DNA of 64,000 nucleotides from assembly GCA_000310025.1 (NCBI GenBank), contig FN649743.1, forward strand, positions 998,474 to 1,062,473. The letters are read 5' to 3'. The notes below the pieces were generated by a model. The model saw only the letters and a list, made by a program, of their open reading frames with translations. It was not told the origin of the DNA and made no database searches. This stretch comes from Ectocarpus siliculosus. Taxonomy: Eukaryota > Sar > Phaeophyceae > Ectocarpales > Ectocarpaceae. Below are positions 1-11,893 of the stretch, in pieces. Positions within the stretch are counted from its first letter, which is position 1, and each line of letters opens with the position of its first letter. Both the position numbers and the translations under genes were made by a program.

Positions 1-2628
1 TACTCAACAGGCAGGGAGGCGCGTTCGCTGTGAACTCGATGTGTTGAAAAAGTCTTTTTTGGGACGGAGGAACAAGCCCTCTATATTCAAGTGAAAAAAT
101 AGACCGAAAAAAACGTTGTGTCCACAACGTTGCGCGCACAACGATGTGCCTCCCTGCCGGCTGAGCGCGGCCACTGCTAACCCACGCACAACCGGATGAG
201 AGTCGTTGATGGAGAAGACACCCAAGAAGACAAAACATGGATCGATGGTCTAGAGGACGAGAGCTGGATAGTTTTGTACTCACATGTCCTCTCAAGCGGC
301 CGACTTTTTGCCGTTGGGAAGCGCTGACGCACGTTTTGGTCTCTTTTTGACACCGAGAACATTTTTCTCGCACGCACGGATCGCTATCGCCACATATTGG
401 CGGGCACAGCATCAGCTCAGTGCATCAAGGGTTGTGGGGAGCCCTTTGCGAGCTCGTTACATTCAGTTTCCATGACGCATTTGTGGTTTGTCTGTCACAA
501 ATCGTTTTGTAGCAGTAGACCACGATTCCCGCCGCACGTGCGATGCATTTCGAGAAAACCACACGATAAAGATTTTTTTGCCCATAAAAACGGTACTCAA
601 ATGTTCCTCTGGTAGATATTCGCGCGCAAATGTTTGATAACATTTGAAGATTTTTTTCAAAGATTTGGCGACCAAAAACATGGGTCTTAGCCCTGTTTTC
701 TTATTTTCGTGAAAAGTTGAGCCTTTTTTCTTAAAACATCATTTTTCTTAATTGCGGGCCCGTTCTGTATGCTACAAGTCAGCAGAGTCAGCGCTGAAGT
801 CAGCGAAGTCAGCGCTGACTTGTAGCACAGTGGATATGCTTTACACCTGAACACCGCACACAAGCTTTTATCGTCGGTGAGAGCTACAAAGGTACTAGGG
901 TCTAGGTGCTGTATTGTGCGAAACAAGCATGTGCTGTTGTGGCGGAACAAGCAAACACAACACTTACGCCAAGAGGGATGATCCTTCCACGCGAAGAGTT
1001 CGGATGATTTTATTCGGCTGCAATTCTGCGTCCACAGCCAGAGTTCTGCAAGCTATTGTCGCCAGCGACGCTGATGGGAAGGTAACCTCGGCGTCACTGT
1101 AGATCCCCCAGAAGAAGACGGCCAAGCGAACACGTGCAATCAAGACAGAGCACATGCGGAAGAAGTTTATTATTAGTACTTATAGATTACGAATATGACG
1201 CGTTACGTTAAATCCTCTAAATGTATGCCTGAAGAACGATCCACGGACATACAACCCTTCATCCGTCCAGTGAACTACGTTCAAGAGTCGTGCGGCAAAG
1301 AAGACATAATCACATCGATGGTTCGCCGAAGCAGATGCCGCCCACGCAAAGTCATACGGGGCTGGCCGGAACACCGTTGGAACGATAATACTACGGGTGG
1401 TAGTCTAGTAGATTGTAGACGAGATGCACTCACCAGTGATACGGAAAGCTCATTGTCTCGCAATTCGACCAACAGCGGGGCAGTTCAAGGTATCCGTTCT
1501 CTTTGATGCTCTTTTCTCTCTGTCTCTGTCAGTCTCTCTCTCTCCTCTCTGCTGTCTATCTCACACCTGCGTTCTGCTGTCTGCTTGTCCTGCTATCCTT
1601 TTCCCGCCCTCCCTAATCCCACCGCATGTTGCCCGATTGGTTCATTGGAACAGTCTCGGCATGTGCACCCAGCCAATCAATAGATTACAGCAGACTTTAA
1701 ACTTGAAACCCTTATGGACAGAAGGTCAACTTCTCGTTGTTATACGTGTCAGATTCAGCTGGTGAGATTCTTGCACTTTATTTGTTGACCTGTTGTATTG
1801 GTTCCTCAGCCAGTACCTTCAACATCCACATTGGTCCAACAGAGGCGGACGCCAACCACCTTGCTGGTCGATCGCGGGCTACATTCATTAAGATTTCGAG
1901 AGACAAACGCCTGCCCTATGTATGGGAGGTGAGCCAATAAGGGAGGAGCTCGCATTCTGTATTGTATTGTAGCTTTTTTTAGACTATAATTGCGATTATT
2001 GTCAAGCGGATCAGGACAACCTGGTACTTACAGTAGTACCAGAAAGACAGACGACCACACATGCAATTGGCTTTCTCAAGAGATGAACCCCTTACTTGGA
2101 GGCCTGGGAACTTGGGGGATCCTGTTCCTTGCTCTATTTCCATTGCCAGAACAACAGCATCAGTACCAATACATACACACCTCCAGTAGCATCCATACAA
2201 CCTTTGGAACGGAGGCAAGCGCGCCTACAGACAGCCCAACTCGCCCAGACAGCGATTAATGTACAAACGCTGGCGGAAAATGTGAGTCAGCATGCTAACA
2301 ACGACAGCACAGCTGCGCATGATGGCCAAGTGTGCAAAAGTGTGACAACGTGTGTAAGCGTGACCAATTTCCCGACGTATGCATAGTAGCGCTGTGCGCT
2401 GAAGAGAAACTATGGTAACAGCTGGTAAGTTCCCTTCGGAAAACATTTCAGTCTAAATATAATCTTGCAATAATGTCATGTTGGCAGGCTCCTTGCAACG
2501 CCCCTAAACTCACGAGCGGATGCCTTCATCACTCTCGAATCTGACCCGACCCCAGCACTACTCTGGCTTAGTGCTCAGCATATTCCATAATTCTTGATAT
2601 CAAATACAAGTCGTTCCCATCAAAGGAT
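1..2628. other. Intergenic region, no recognisable gene
   Basis: I see no conserved protein in any frame here; the open frames are short and lack family motifs. There is a CT-rich low-complexity stretch near 1503-1562 and a perfect 13-bp inverted repeat at 771-783 and 814-826 that could fold into a hairpin around a GTCAGCG-like repeat. The right end lies just past the 3' end of the ABA4-like gene, so its 3' untranslated region probably falls near 2500-2628. Confidence 0.5.
771..826. repeat. Short inverted repeat around AGTCAGCG direct repeats
   Basis: The 13-mer gctacaagtcagc (771-783) recurs as its exact reverse complement at 814-826. The loop holds repeats of the theme AGTCAGCG. It could be a hairpin or a tiny fragment of a palindromic element. 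No function can be assigned. Confidence 0.6.
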
Positions 2629-5600
2629 TTATGGCTCGATTTTTGCTGACTCGGCCTTTGCCTCTGACCCAGCCTTTGCCTCTGAGCCTGCTGGTCTAGT
2701 CTCCGCCTCCGTACTTGGCTCAGTCTTGTTCGCTCTCAACAGGAGTGCTTCTTTCTCTACCTCTGCTCCTTTCAATATCAGAAGGGCCTCCGTCTCCGCC
2801 TCCTGGGCAAGAACGAACAGAACAGAACGCCAAGGCAATATTTAACGGTGCACTTTGAGTCTCGCAAGACAAAACAGTTCATACACAGATCTCCGACCTC
2901 GTCGTGCGCTGGAGGTCATCGAATAATCCAATCTTGGAAACCAGGCATCACATGCATGAATCGCACCCACCTCCAGCAAAGATGCAGCTTGCGCAGCTCC
3001 GGTTGATCGCGCTTGCTGGAGTATTTCTTCTGCTTCCCGTTTGGCTTTGGTGATGAGCTCTTTAGCCTCTCTACGAAGTGTCGAGGAAGGTGTCCCGGAA
3101 GAAGGCGTTTTCGGCGATGGTTCGGTAGGCTGTTGTTGCATGATATCTCGGACACCAGGCTTGACCACGCTCGTCACCCCGCGGGTAAGCAAGTGACTCA
3201 AGAAACCAGCTGGGCCGAACAAGTAGCACAAGACCAGCGAGTGCTTTGTGAAGATTTTGTTCCTCTGGCCATCCAAGTACACCCAACGTCCGATGAAAAG
3301 ATCCTCTGCCAGAAAGTGGGACCAGGCTGTCGCCACCGATACCTCTTCTCCAAAACCTTTCGTTAACCCTCCAAGATTAGTGATGCCACTCGCAAACCCT
3401 TGCAGTGAGACAGGGTTTTGGAAGCACTCGTAGGTCAGCCACATGTAGATCAGAGCCGCCAAGACGAGGGGCCCGTAGCTGTTCATGATTTTCTTGGTCA
3501 GAGGCTCTTCAGGCCAAACAACCATACCTACCCATAAAGGCAGAATCGCGGCATTTTCTGCGTAGAACAGAGTGCTCGGAGGTGCTACCCGCTCGACCCC
3601 CTTGATCGCCTGTGCCCGTTACAGAAACGAATGCGCGGCGGGGAAATCAGGTGACTGAGAACTGATCGGCGCTTCAAGCACGTTCAACCGGACCAATCGT
3701 TTCATGACACCGAGATATGACCAAGGATTGGAAACCACAACCGTACCTGCTGCACGCCGTTTGTTAATGTCTGTTCCTCTTTGAGTAGCTCCTCGGGGCT
3801 GGTTCCGAACTTGCTGAAAACTTGACCCATACCCTCCTGCCATTGTTCGAAACGGATGCTTAGAGGGACATCTTATTCGCAAAAGGAGGAGGCACGTGCG
3901 TTTGACGATTGTGAGCTTGAAGCGGACGTGGACAACCAATAATATTTATTGTGAGTGGTTTTGAAACGACCAAAGAGCCCCCAGCAACCATGCACGAGAT
4001 ATGTCAAGGCCGTTCTATTGAACTTATTTCCTGCGAACTCAAAGACATTTTCCCCGAAACCTAAACTGAAAAAATATACGTAGGTGTGTTGACACGCTCA
4101 GATCTGCTGTTGGGCTAGTGCTATCGAAGGCTGCAGCTTCGGTCTAGAAAGTCCGCAATTCTGGGTCAAATCATTCATCTTCGCAGCATTCACCATGACA
4201 GACCCATAGCCACAGCAGTAGATCCTACAACTAGCTGCCTTGGACGCCCGCAGTATCGGACATTAAGGCTCGTGGAGGAGACTACAGCGGCAACGACTGC
4301 TTGGTTTGGATCCACACTTGAGGAGGTTTGGGGCCAGCGGCAGCCGTCAATCTTACAGCAGTCCCATCAGTAGATCTGAGCGTCCCATCGCGCACGTCGC
4401 GTCCATTCAATACCAGCTAGTGATATGAAAGTAGCATTGAAAATAAGGACTTTTCAACTTTCGACCCTGCGTCATGTTCGATTTAATCAAGAACCGTTTG
4501 GCCGCCCTTGTCCGCGTTCCCTCAACCATCCCATTTGTTACAAGCGTGTGAACGCACACATCGACCGAAGCAAGGTTTTCCGAGAACGACAGCACTTGTA
4601 AAGAGAGGATTAGACGTGCAGCCCACACCGGGCACTTAAGAGCTGCAAAGTGGGCACCTGGACAGGATTTCCGATGTTTTCCGCCACAGACTGGCCGAAC
4701 TGCGTCTGTGCTTCTCCCACAGCGCCCTGCGCTCCAATTTTTAAGCTGTCCAGCTGTCCGCTCAAACTATTCGAAATGTCCTCACCGAGCCGTTGAAAGG
4801 GGGAGAGAGCATTCGCACTCAACTCGTCCACCTGTCGCAATCATGACCGATGCAGTAAACAAAAATGGTCACATCGCAAGTAGATGGTGGACATGCGTAT
4901 GAAAACCGTTACTTGATGAAGACATACCCCGCAGAAAAAATCTTCTGCTGGCAACCGGATGGGGCTTCAGTGGTGCCACGCGTTAGATACAGCAGCACAT
5001 TGCCTGGATGACAAAATTGTAGAAAAACAGCAAGACTCTCCGCTTGGCGAAACGCGCAAGAAACGCATCAAACCCTGCACCACGACGGCGAATCGCTCAA
5101 ACGATCGCAACCTATGCGACGAGGTGCCTCGAAACGTTGGCAAGACACGACTCTTGCCTAACTTCGCACCTGATACTTCAGCGCATCAACCGATCCCAGA
5201 GTGGTGTCCGTAGCCTGTGAAAACGTGAAAACACAACATCATGTAGAAATGGCATACAGGTCATCAGTTGAAAATGCAACGGCTTGACCATAAGCAACGC
5301 AAGGAGGGAGAGCGTCGAATTGATGTGTACGGGTATGCAAATAGATCCCAGCAATCGCCCTCAACTGCTGTATGCTCAAGGTCTGTCCCTCGAAAGGAAG
5401 AGTAAATTTTTTCAAAACCAGTGCTACTGAGTGCAGGTGTACGCATAGTCTACATCGTACGTAGACCTATAGACGACCTTCCTGCGGGCCGAGGGTGCAC
5501 GAGCTTGCAGCATTTGCAATCCTGATGCTCTCGTGCGTCTAGAGCTGTGTTTTTGCGGTTTCTTCGCCTCTGGACCTCGCCTCGTGGCGAGACTTGAATT

Positions 5601-6830
5601 TAAGGATAGCCCTGAGTTGCGAGCGCCCTCCCGCTGTGCCGCGCGCTAGGGAGGGCAGAAAGCCGCATCTGAGATCAACTACGACTCGCCCAATCAGAAC
5701 ACGATTTAGTGACAGTCCAGGCCACATTCATACATTGCTATTGTAAGAGGCTGACGTGGTCCAATTTCGTGCGCTGGCGACATGTGCATACCCTCGCCAC
5801 ACGCGACAACCAAGCAACCAAGTCTCCGCATGCCGCAAGACAAAGTACCCTACTGCCGTATGTGTCTCCCTTTAAAAAGCGGGGGGGGGTTGCGCTCGGT
5901 GTCGTGCGCACAGAAGCCTGGAAATTACACCTCAAGTACACTGTGTACAAAGTATTACGATGGAGTGATTGGGTCTAACGTGGTGGTCTCCATGTCGAAA
6001 TGTCATTTCTTGGAACATTCCTTGGGCAGGTGCAGCCCGTGCACAGCAACCTAGCACTACTAATGGTGCACAGCAGTGCACAGTAACCGAGCCCTTTGGG
6101 TCGGTTTAGGGATAGGGCCATATCCTAGGTTCTTAGGCCATTGCAAAAAATGTGGACAGCAGTAGGTGTAGGGTTCGAAATCAGAAATCAGTACATCGAT
6201 GGAAGTAAAGCTTAGGAAGCGTTGCGTCCACCGGGGCAAATATGTATGTCCTCCTCCGCCGCCCTATCGGGATATAAATATGAATAAACTTGGAATTATT
6301 TGTTTTCCGGTGTGGTGTTGGAGCCGTACATACAGGTCCATTTCGGTGCATGGTCTCTGTATGTGTACAACTACATAACTCGACGACATTGTTCTTGCTG
6401 CGGTGTTTCTTGCCACTTGCCACATGTGCAAGTTTTCCTCTCGCTGTCCTCCGGCCGTCGCTTTACTTCGGTATATTCATTGTGCGTATGTATCCGCTCT
6501 TCGAACAAATAAATGAGCACAACAACTCTTCACATACATACGCATATGCCACACGTCTCTTGCCTCTCATCTTAAAACTCGACTCGCACACACTTTACAT
6601 CGCCATACAGCCTACGCGAAGCGCCTTTGTATGCAACACACATATACTTCAACTTCGGCTCCCCCCCCCCACACACCTGGTCTTTGGCTGACGTAACCGT
6701 GTCGACGATCGAGTCCCAAACATTTCCTATTGCACCAAGGGATTCGCCAACCGAAGCCTGGGCAGAGTCTGCCAGATCTGAAGCAGCTCCTATCACGTCC
6801 GGAGCTTGTTGTGCCAGATCGCCGAGGGTA
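2629..6830 (-). CDS. ABA4-like (DUF4281) membrane protein with helical extensions, 5' end unresolved
   Basis: The protein core resembles the DUF4281/ABA4 family, known from plants for a role in neoxanthin formation in the plastid membrane. CDS pieces on the minus strand, read downward: 6677-6830, 5170-5214, 4658-4831, 3747-3836, 2971-3609 and 2629-2802 (stop at 2629). All have AG/GT borders, and every junction between them is phase 0. The DUF4281 part lies in 2971-3609: it opens with LFYAENAAILPLW, then has two or three hydrophobic segments, the family-like HFLAEDLFIGRWVYLDG, and LVLCYLFGPAGFLSHLLTR. Upstream exons encode amphipathic, A/S/Q-rich helices (for example GDLAQQAPDVIGAASDLADS). The last two exons encode a charged coiled tail ending in SEAKA repeats. 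About 425 codons are visible. The first listed exon starts in phase 2, so at least one 5' exon, probably with a plastid-targeting peptide, is missing. The family call is strong; the neoxanthin role is not shown by the sequence. Confidence 0.72.
3837..4657 (-). other. Large intron of the ABA4-like gene
   Basis: Between the exons at 3747-3836 and 4658-4831 both flanking junctions are phase 0 and the protein reads on sensibly, so no further exon is needed. I see no repeat or RNA gene in it. Confidence 0.5.
5985..6130 (+). repeat. Dispersed repeat copy inside an intron of the ABA4-like gene
   Basis: The stretch with CATGTCGAAATGTCATTTC, TTGGAACATTCCTTGGG and the following GTGCACAGCAACCTAGC is shared, in reverse orientation, with 31380-31450 and its surroundings. 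Shared ends and diverged interiors suggest an old transposon family with a palindromic GGAACATTCC near one end. No coding capacity is visible. Confidence 0.5.
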
Positions 6831-7250
6831 CTGCGTGACCGTTGTTGCATGTTGCATTTTGTCATGAAGGAGACCAATTACACAAGTCAGGGGCACGCCC
6901 ACAGCATACACATAAATCAGTCCTCGGAGTGTCCATTCAACAGCGAGATACGCCAACGCGTCCACCAATTGAAGAGTCATGCGAGTTAACATATACATTC
7001 TATTTGGGTACAGCGATTACATGGCAGGGCTGGCGTAGATGCGGTGTCCGTTGGGATACCGCTGTAGTTGAACTCGTCACGGGATGGATATCCAAAGTTA
7101 AAGTTCACATGTGCGCTCTCTCACATAATTGACGTTGCGTTTGGCCCAGAGAACTTCCGCACCTGAGCGAAGGGTCATTATCTGCGGCCAAGAGTAGCGA
7201 TACCACGGGTTCGATGTGATGGCCGAGCACCATGCGAAGTGGCCGCGTAC

Positions 7251-7276
7251 CGCTGCTGCTGCTGCTGCTGCTGCTG
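7251..7276 (+). repeat. CTG trinucleotide microsatellite
   Basis: About nine uninterrupted CTG units. Read on the minus strand it would encode a serine run in one open frame and an alanine run in another. CAG/CTG tracts are frequent elsewhere in this window. Confidence 0.9.
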
Positions 7277-7659
7277 TACGAAGTTGCTGCCGATGTAGAG
7301 AGTCGACTAATGGATAAATGTGGATGCACAAGAAGGCTGTTGCAATCTCGCGCCAGGATGGCTACACTCGATACCACAAACAACGTAGATGATCCAGTCA
7401 TTGCGCTGACGGCTGGCTCGCTGAAGATGAGAAGGACGGAACGTGGAGATGTGTTTGAACGTTTGAACAAACTCAACCGCACCTGCTGGACCGAACTGGG
7501 AGTCCTCACAGATAGGATCAGAGGTTCCACGGGTAGGCACTCTACAATTGTCTTGTCCAGGGAGACCCTCTTTTTATTATTCACGTCAAATTTGAGCGCG
7601 CTCACGCGCTCACAGATTGGATTTTTTTGTGCCGTTTACTCGGCAACGGACCCATGCGT

Positions 7660-7745
7660 ACCTCGCTTGCGCCGGGATTCGAACCCACCCCTAACCCTGG
7701 CCACTAGAAGGTTTTCGCGGATATTACCCAGACCACCGGGGCGAC
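7660..7745 (-). repeat. tRNA-like sequence, probable SINE head or tRNA pseudogene
   Basis: On the minus strand there is an A-box-like segment (CCGGTGGTCTGGGTAA) followed about 45 bases later by a near-perfect B box with T-loop (GGGTTCGAATCCC). The T stem pairs for only four bases, the acceptor ends pair for about four, and the anticodon arm is poor. A functional tRNA is therefore unlikely. It fits a tRNA-derived SINE or decayed tRNA. Confidence 0.35.
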
Positions 7746-8997
7746 CAGCAATTTGCTTATGATATTGTCAGAGTGGTTCGCTTCGTATTTTTGGTAGCAG
7801 ACGTTTGTAGAGAGTTTGGGATGTGGTTTGAGTCTCGGCGCAGTCACAAGAACCCACCAACAAATTGTTTGGTAGCGATTAGTAGTTGGCGTGTTTAGTT
7901 CGGCTCCCTCGCCCCGTTACACTTCATCACAAGGTCGGGTGAAAAATCTTCAAAATATTTATACCTACACCCGCTTCCTCTCATGCACGTACGTGTGTCT
8001 ACTGCTGTCATCGCGTTTTGTCTTCGAGGTACGTACGGGAGGCATTCCCTTCTACAGGAACGGAACAAATACTACCGCTGTCCGCTATTTTCGCTGTTGC
8101 GCGCTTTGCTGACCCCCTGGATCCTGTCAGCATGTGCGGTATACACAAAAACATGTGCGGGGGTCACCTATTGTTTCCCCAATGCTGGAGGGAAACACTG
8201 CTGTAGGTTGCGTTTTTGCGAAACCATGGTATCATGGGATCTCTCTATTATTCCGGTTCCTCTTTGCTGGCGCGTGCAGAGACCGGTATCGATCGTCAAC
8301 AAACTCAATACCTTACAACATGCCTACCAAGGCCCAAACGTACGAGCCAAGCAAATTGCTGGCAAACTATGCTCTATAATCGTTTCCTACGACGGCTAGA
8401 ACAGGTGTTGACTCTCCACTGCGTCCGGTTACCGAGGGGCTTCGGAAAACCCCACCGAATTGCTGCCCAGAACCGTACAACGACGTTCAGCCTGGAAACA
8501 CCTGCATCGGAAACAAAATGTAAAAAAATAGACAAAAGGTAAGATAGGCGCTTCTTGTCTGACCTACTAAACATTTGGCGTGACTGACGCCGCATCTAAC
8601 GAAGTCATCAAGAGCAAAAGCCTTGGGTGTCTTCACGTTTACTTGGAGCATGCCTAAATTGAAACCAAACAGATCCAACAACGTGAATCCCTCCAGAACA
8701 CGTCGACAACCAACATGATTGTTGGCAGATGCGATGCGTATGTATCAACGAATAGTATCAACCAAATGATTGGAACAGCTTCTACCTCCTTAGCACAATC
8801 CCTCAGAGCAGTAAACCAGACATGCACAACAGCAGGGAATCGGTAGAGGAGGCCAGGTAACATATTCCTCTCAGGCAATCCGCAGGAACAGCGAGGACAC
8901 GCCACTAAATTGAACGCCTAATCCCCCCTCTTACCTTGAAGGTTCTTTCGATCGTAGGTGCTGGTGTTGGTGCATCCCATCAAGCTACCTGGCCGCT

Positions 8998-10991
8998 TCA
9001 TCTATTTACAAATCGAGGAGCCTCCGGTGGAAGGTGCACCAGATCCGTGTCGAAAAGCTCGATAAATTGTTCATTCTGAACTCTGACCTGAACGCGAACA
9101 ACGAATGCCGGAGAGCGCGAAAATCTTGCACTGCGATCGAGAAAAGTAAAAGTCACACATGTTTTCGGCCATCCTAAGCTGGGGTAGCGAGACGAACAAA
9201 CACAAACAACGGGGGGATTCGGCAACGTACGCAACGCTACAAAACACAACGTAAACAATAAATTATTGGTCCTCTGTTGTAGCCTAGCTTTAGCCTGACT
9301 CTCCGAAAAAGGGATCACTTGAGGGTGTCTGACATGGCATGGCATATTCATGGAAGAGGTTCTCTACGACGCAAACATCAAAGGGAGACGTCGCACACGT
9401 GAAGGCATGGCCATGAAATCTCCTGAGTTCCAAAACTCCAGCTAGCTTTACATCCGCGAACAATCATATGGGAAACAGGGTTTGAGAACCGCACCTTGTG
9501 TTTAGTGAACCGACGGTACTCCTCAAAGATTGATGTCAAATTCCATCGCTGAAGTTTCCGAAGGCACGCCACCACCGTTCCTTTGCAGCAAGCAGACCAC
9601 GTTGTGCGAAATAGAATTGGCACAACGTGGGTCAAAAATGCTGCTGTGCTACCTGATCATTCGCTGCGCACGATCATCGCTACCTTGTCCTCTAGTACCA
9701 GGCACCTATTTCTCAGACTTGGATACCGGTGTACAGCAGTAGTACAAGTCAGCAAACCAAACAAGGACCTGCGGCAACGACAACGAACAAGCTGACCGAC
9801 AGGTGTACCACGATGGCAGCATTTGCTTCTCACCCGTCCTGTGCTTGCCAGTGTTACACGTTATAAGAACTGGATAATGAACAGAGTCCACAATGCGTTC
9901 GAGGGCTGCCAACACGATCTCCTCTCCAACAGGTGCCCAACTCTTGTTGCGCTTGTCGTCGTGTTCTCCTAGGGATACCAGAGTCACGTCTTGGTCCTCC
10001 AAAAAACTCACCCTAAGCACGTGGAAAAGCGCAAAAACATGGTAAAAGGAAGGGTGGTCGGCCTACCTCGGTCGAACCAAGCTTGGTTGAGCACGAATGT
10101 GCCAACCGAGGTCCGAGGTCACTCTCTCTGTCTCTGCCTGCGGGACCACCGATAGCTATGCATACAAAACACGAATAAACAAGATAACAATATTGATCAC
10201 TCTCATTGATTAATCGGTTGGAGATGCACGAAGCGCTTCCTTGAGTGGGATGTCTCTGTCTGCGCAACCAACGATAGCTAAGCATACAATACACCGCGCC
10301 CGCATTTAGAACCCGGGAGTTACAGAAATTGAGCTAAAAAAAAAACAATATTTAAGAACTTGAGCACCATTTGTGAGCTCGGTTAAGAACCCTACACTAA
10401 AACCTATATGGCGACCATTCGTCACATGACCGTAGGAACTAAGAACCAGCCTCGGCCGACCCTAGAGGTTCTCAAGCGGGTGTGTTCTGGACACAGGATA
10501 TAACATTGATCACCCTTATTGACTCATTGACTAATCGGTGGGATCGCACGAATTGCTTATTTGAGTGGGCTCGCACGAACAGGCCACACAGGCGCATGGC
10601 AAGTATCACAGAGGTTCTCTCCCGTATTATACGCATATCATAGAGGTTGTATGCATAGAGATGGATATTGTGGACCTGGTATGTATCCAATGTAAAGATA
10701 CATCCATACAATTAACTATTGCATATCATACCATTACATGCAAACAGCTCAAAATACAAGCAGCCCGTGAATTCTGGCGTCACACACGTCAAGATGTGCG
10801 CTGCTGGTGGCGAAGCCTTTTTTTAATAGAAAATCTGTACAAGCTTTTTCTACAAAACTCACAGCTGTGCATCGATATCGTCGTCCGGGTATAGGTAGAT
10901 GATGGTCTTCAGACCTAGCCGCTCCAGGAAGGGGTAGTTGATTTCGTTGGGTAATGCGGACCGGTAGAGACCCTCCTCAACGAGACCAAAG
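8998..10991 (-). CDS. Siw14/PFA-DSP-type atypical dual-specificity phosphatase, 5' end missing
   Basis: Members of this family (yeast Siw14/Oca, plant PFA-DSPs) are cytosolic cysteine phosphatases; several cleave inositol pyrophosphates. CDS pieces on the minus strand, read downward: 10863-10991, 9834-10012, 9495-9580 and 8998-9087 (stop at 8998). Each has GT-AG borders, with phases 2, 1 and 0 matching at the three joins. The first exon has the family start [18 protein letters not shown] and [11 protein letters not shown]. The second has a SWAPVGEE segment and the P-loop CNTGKHRTG. The third has [20 protein letters not shown], and the last has [17 protein letters not shown]. The visible part is 160 residues, close to the usual catalytic core. 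The first exon begins in phase 2, so an upstream exon with the start codon is unseen. The residue before the catalytic Cys is Thr, where the family normally has His. Confidence 0.83.
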
Positions 10992-11893
10992 CTCACAGGA
11001 GGGAAAAACATCACGCTGCTGGCTGTTGCTCACCACCTGAGTGCACTCCCTCCTCCGCAAGCTAATCAGTAAGGTCGGGTGAGTGGTTTTCTGTTTTGGC
11101 ACATGTGGGGTGAGCGCATGGATGAGCAGTTGGCATGAGTGAAGGGGGGGGACGCAAGGGATGAATACCCCCCACATCGCCCCAACCTACATTTGTTGGT
11201 GGTGCCCCCAACCTCCCCCAACCGGGCTCGGGCTGGGTTCCGAGCACGAGCACGAGCACCTCAACCCTCCCTACACAGCCCGCCCCAGTTCGGATCCACA
11301 CGTACACGTGCGCCATGGTTTCCGTCCATTCTCTGTGCCTCTCACTAGTGTATCTCGGCACGGTAACATCGTTCGTAACTCCATGTGCTTGGTGAGTTGC
11401 CGCGGACTCGAATCATGTCTCGCCGACCGTGTTCATGTTACGCCTGAAGGGTGTAGATAACATGAGTGGAGGTTTTCTCAGTCTGTGTTTGTGGCGCGCA
11501 AGTTCAAGCGTTCAGAAACAGTGAAGGGTCAATTGCAGAGAACTTACTCTGTGTGATCCCGGATGGTAGGCTACCCCTTCCAGTGACAGAGTGGAAATTC
11601 GTTCATGTAGTGTCTGCGAGAACATACTACCGCTGTATAGGCATGTACCTGCCGTTGGTCAACACAAACCACTCACTGAAAAGACTTGAGCACCTCCCTT
11701 CCGACTGCTGTGGTTTTATCGTCCTTACTTTATATCTCGAACGGGTACGTAGTCTTTCTGTGAGGTTATGTAAACTTTCTAATAAAAGAAAAATGAGCCT
11801 CACTCTCTCGGGCACCTTGGTGGATGATATTGCAGGAACAAAGTGACTGGAACGGCCCGGAGCACGATTTCTGGGCAATCAACCGGTTTGAGA
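10992..11893. other. Divergent intergenic region between phosphatase and SDR genes
   Basis: It separates the minus-strand phosphatase from the plus-strand SDR gene, so both promoters and the missing first phosphatase exon should lie here. There is a C-rich stretch near 11150-11260 with GAGCAC repeats. I found no TATA-like box or other motif that I can defend. Confidence 0.4.

Larger units (their letters stand above)
6831..8997. other. Region without an assignable gene; may hold 5' exons of the ABA4-like gene
   Basis: It lies between the most upstream ABA4-like exon I can support and the 3' end of the phosphatase gene. It contains a CTG microsatellite, a minus-strand tRNA-like stretch and short open frames without motifs. 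A minus-strand frame at 7105-7605 with a serine run could be a targeting peptide exon, but nothing confirms it. Confidence 0.35.

Noticed and set aside
7105-7762. Long frames on both strands with serine, leucine or alanine runs
   Set aside because: The runs come from the CTG microsatellite; the flanks have no motif, so I did not call a gene, although a 5' exon of the ABA4-like gene is possible.
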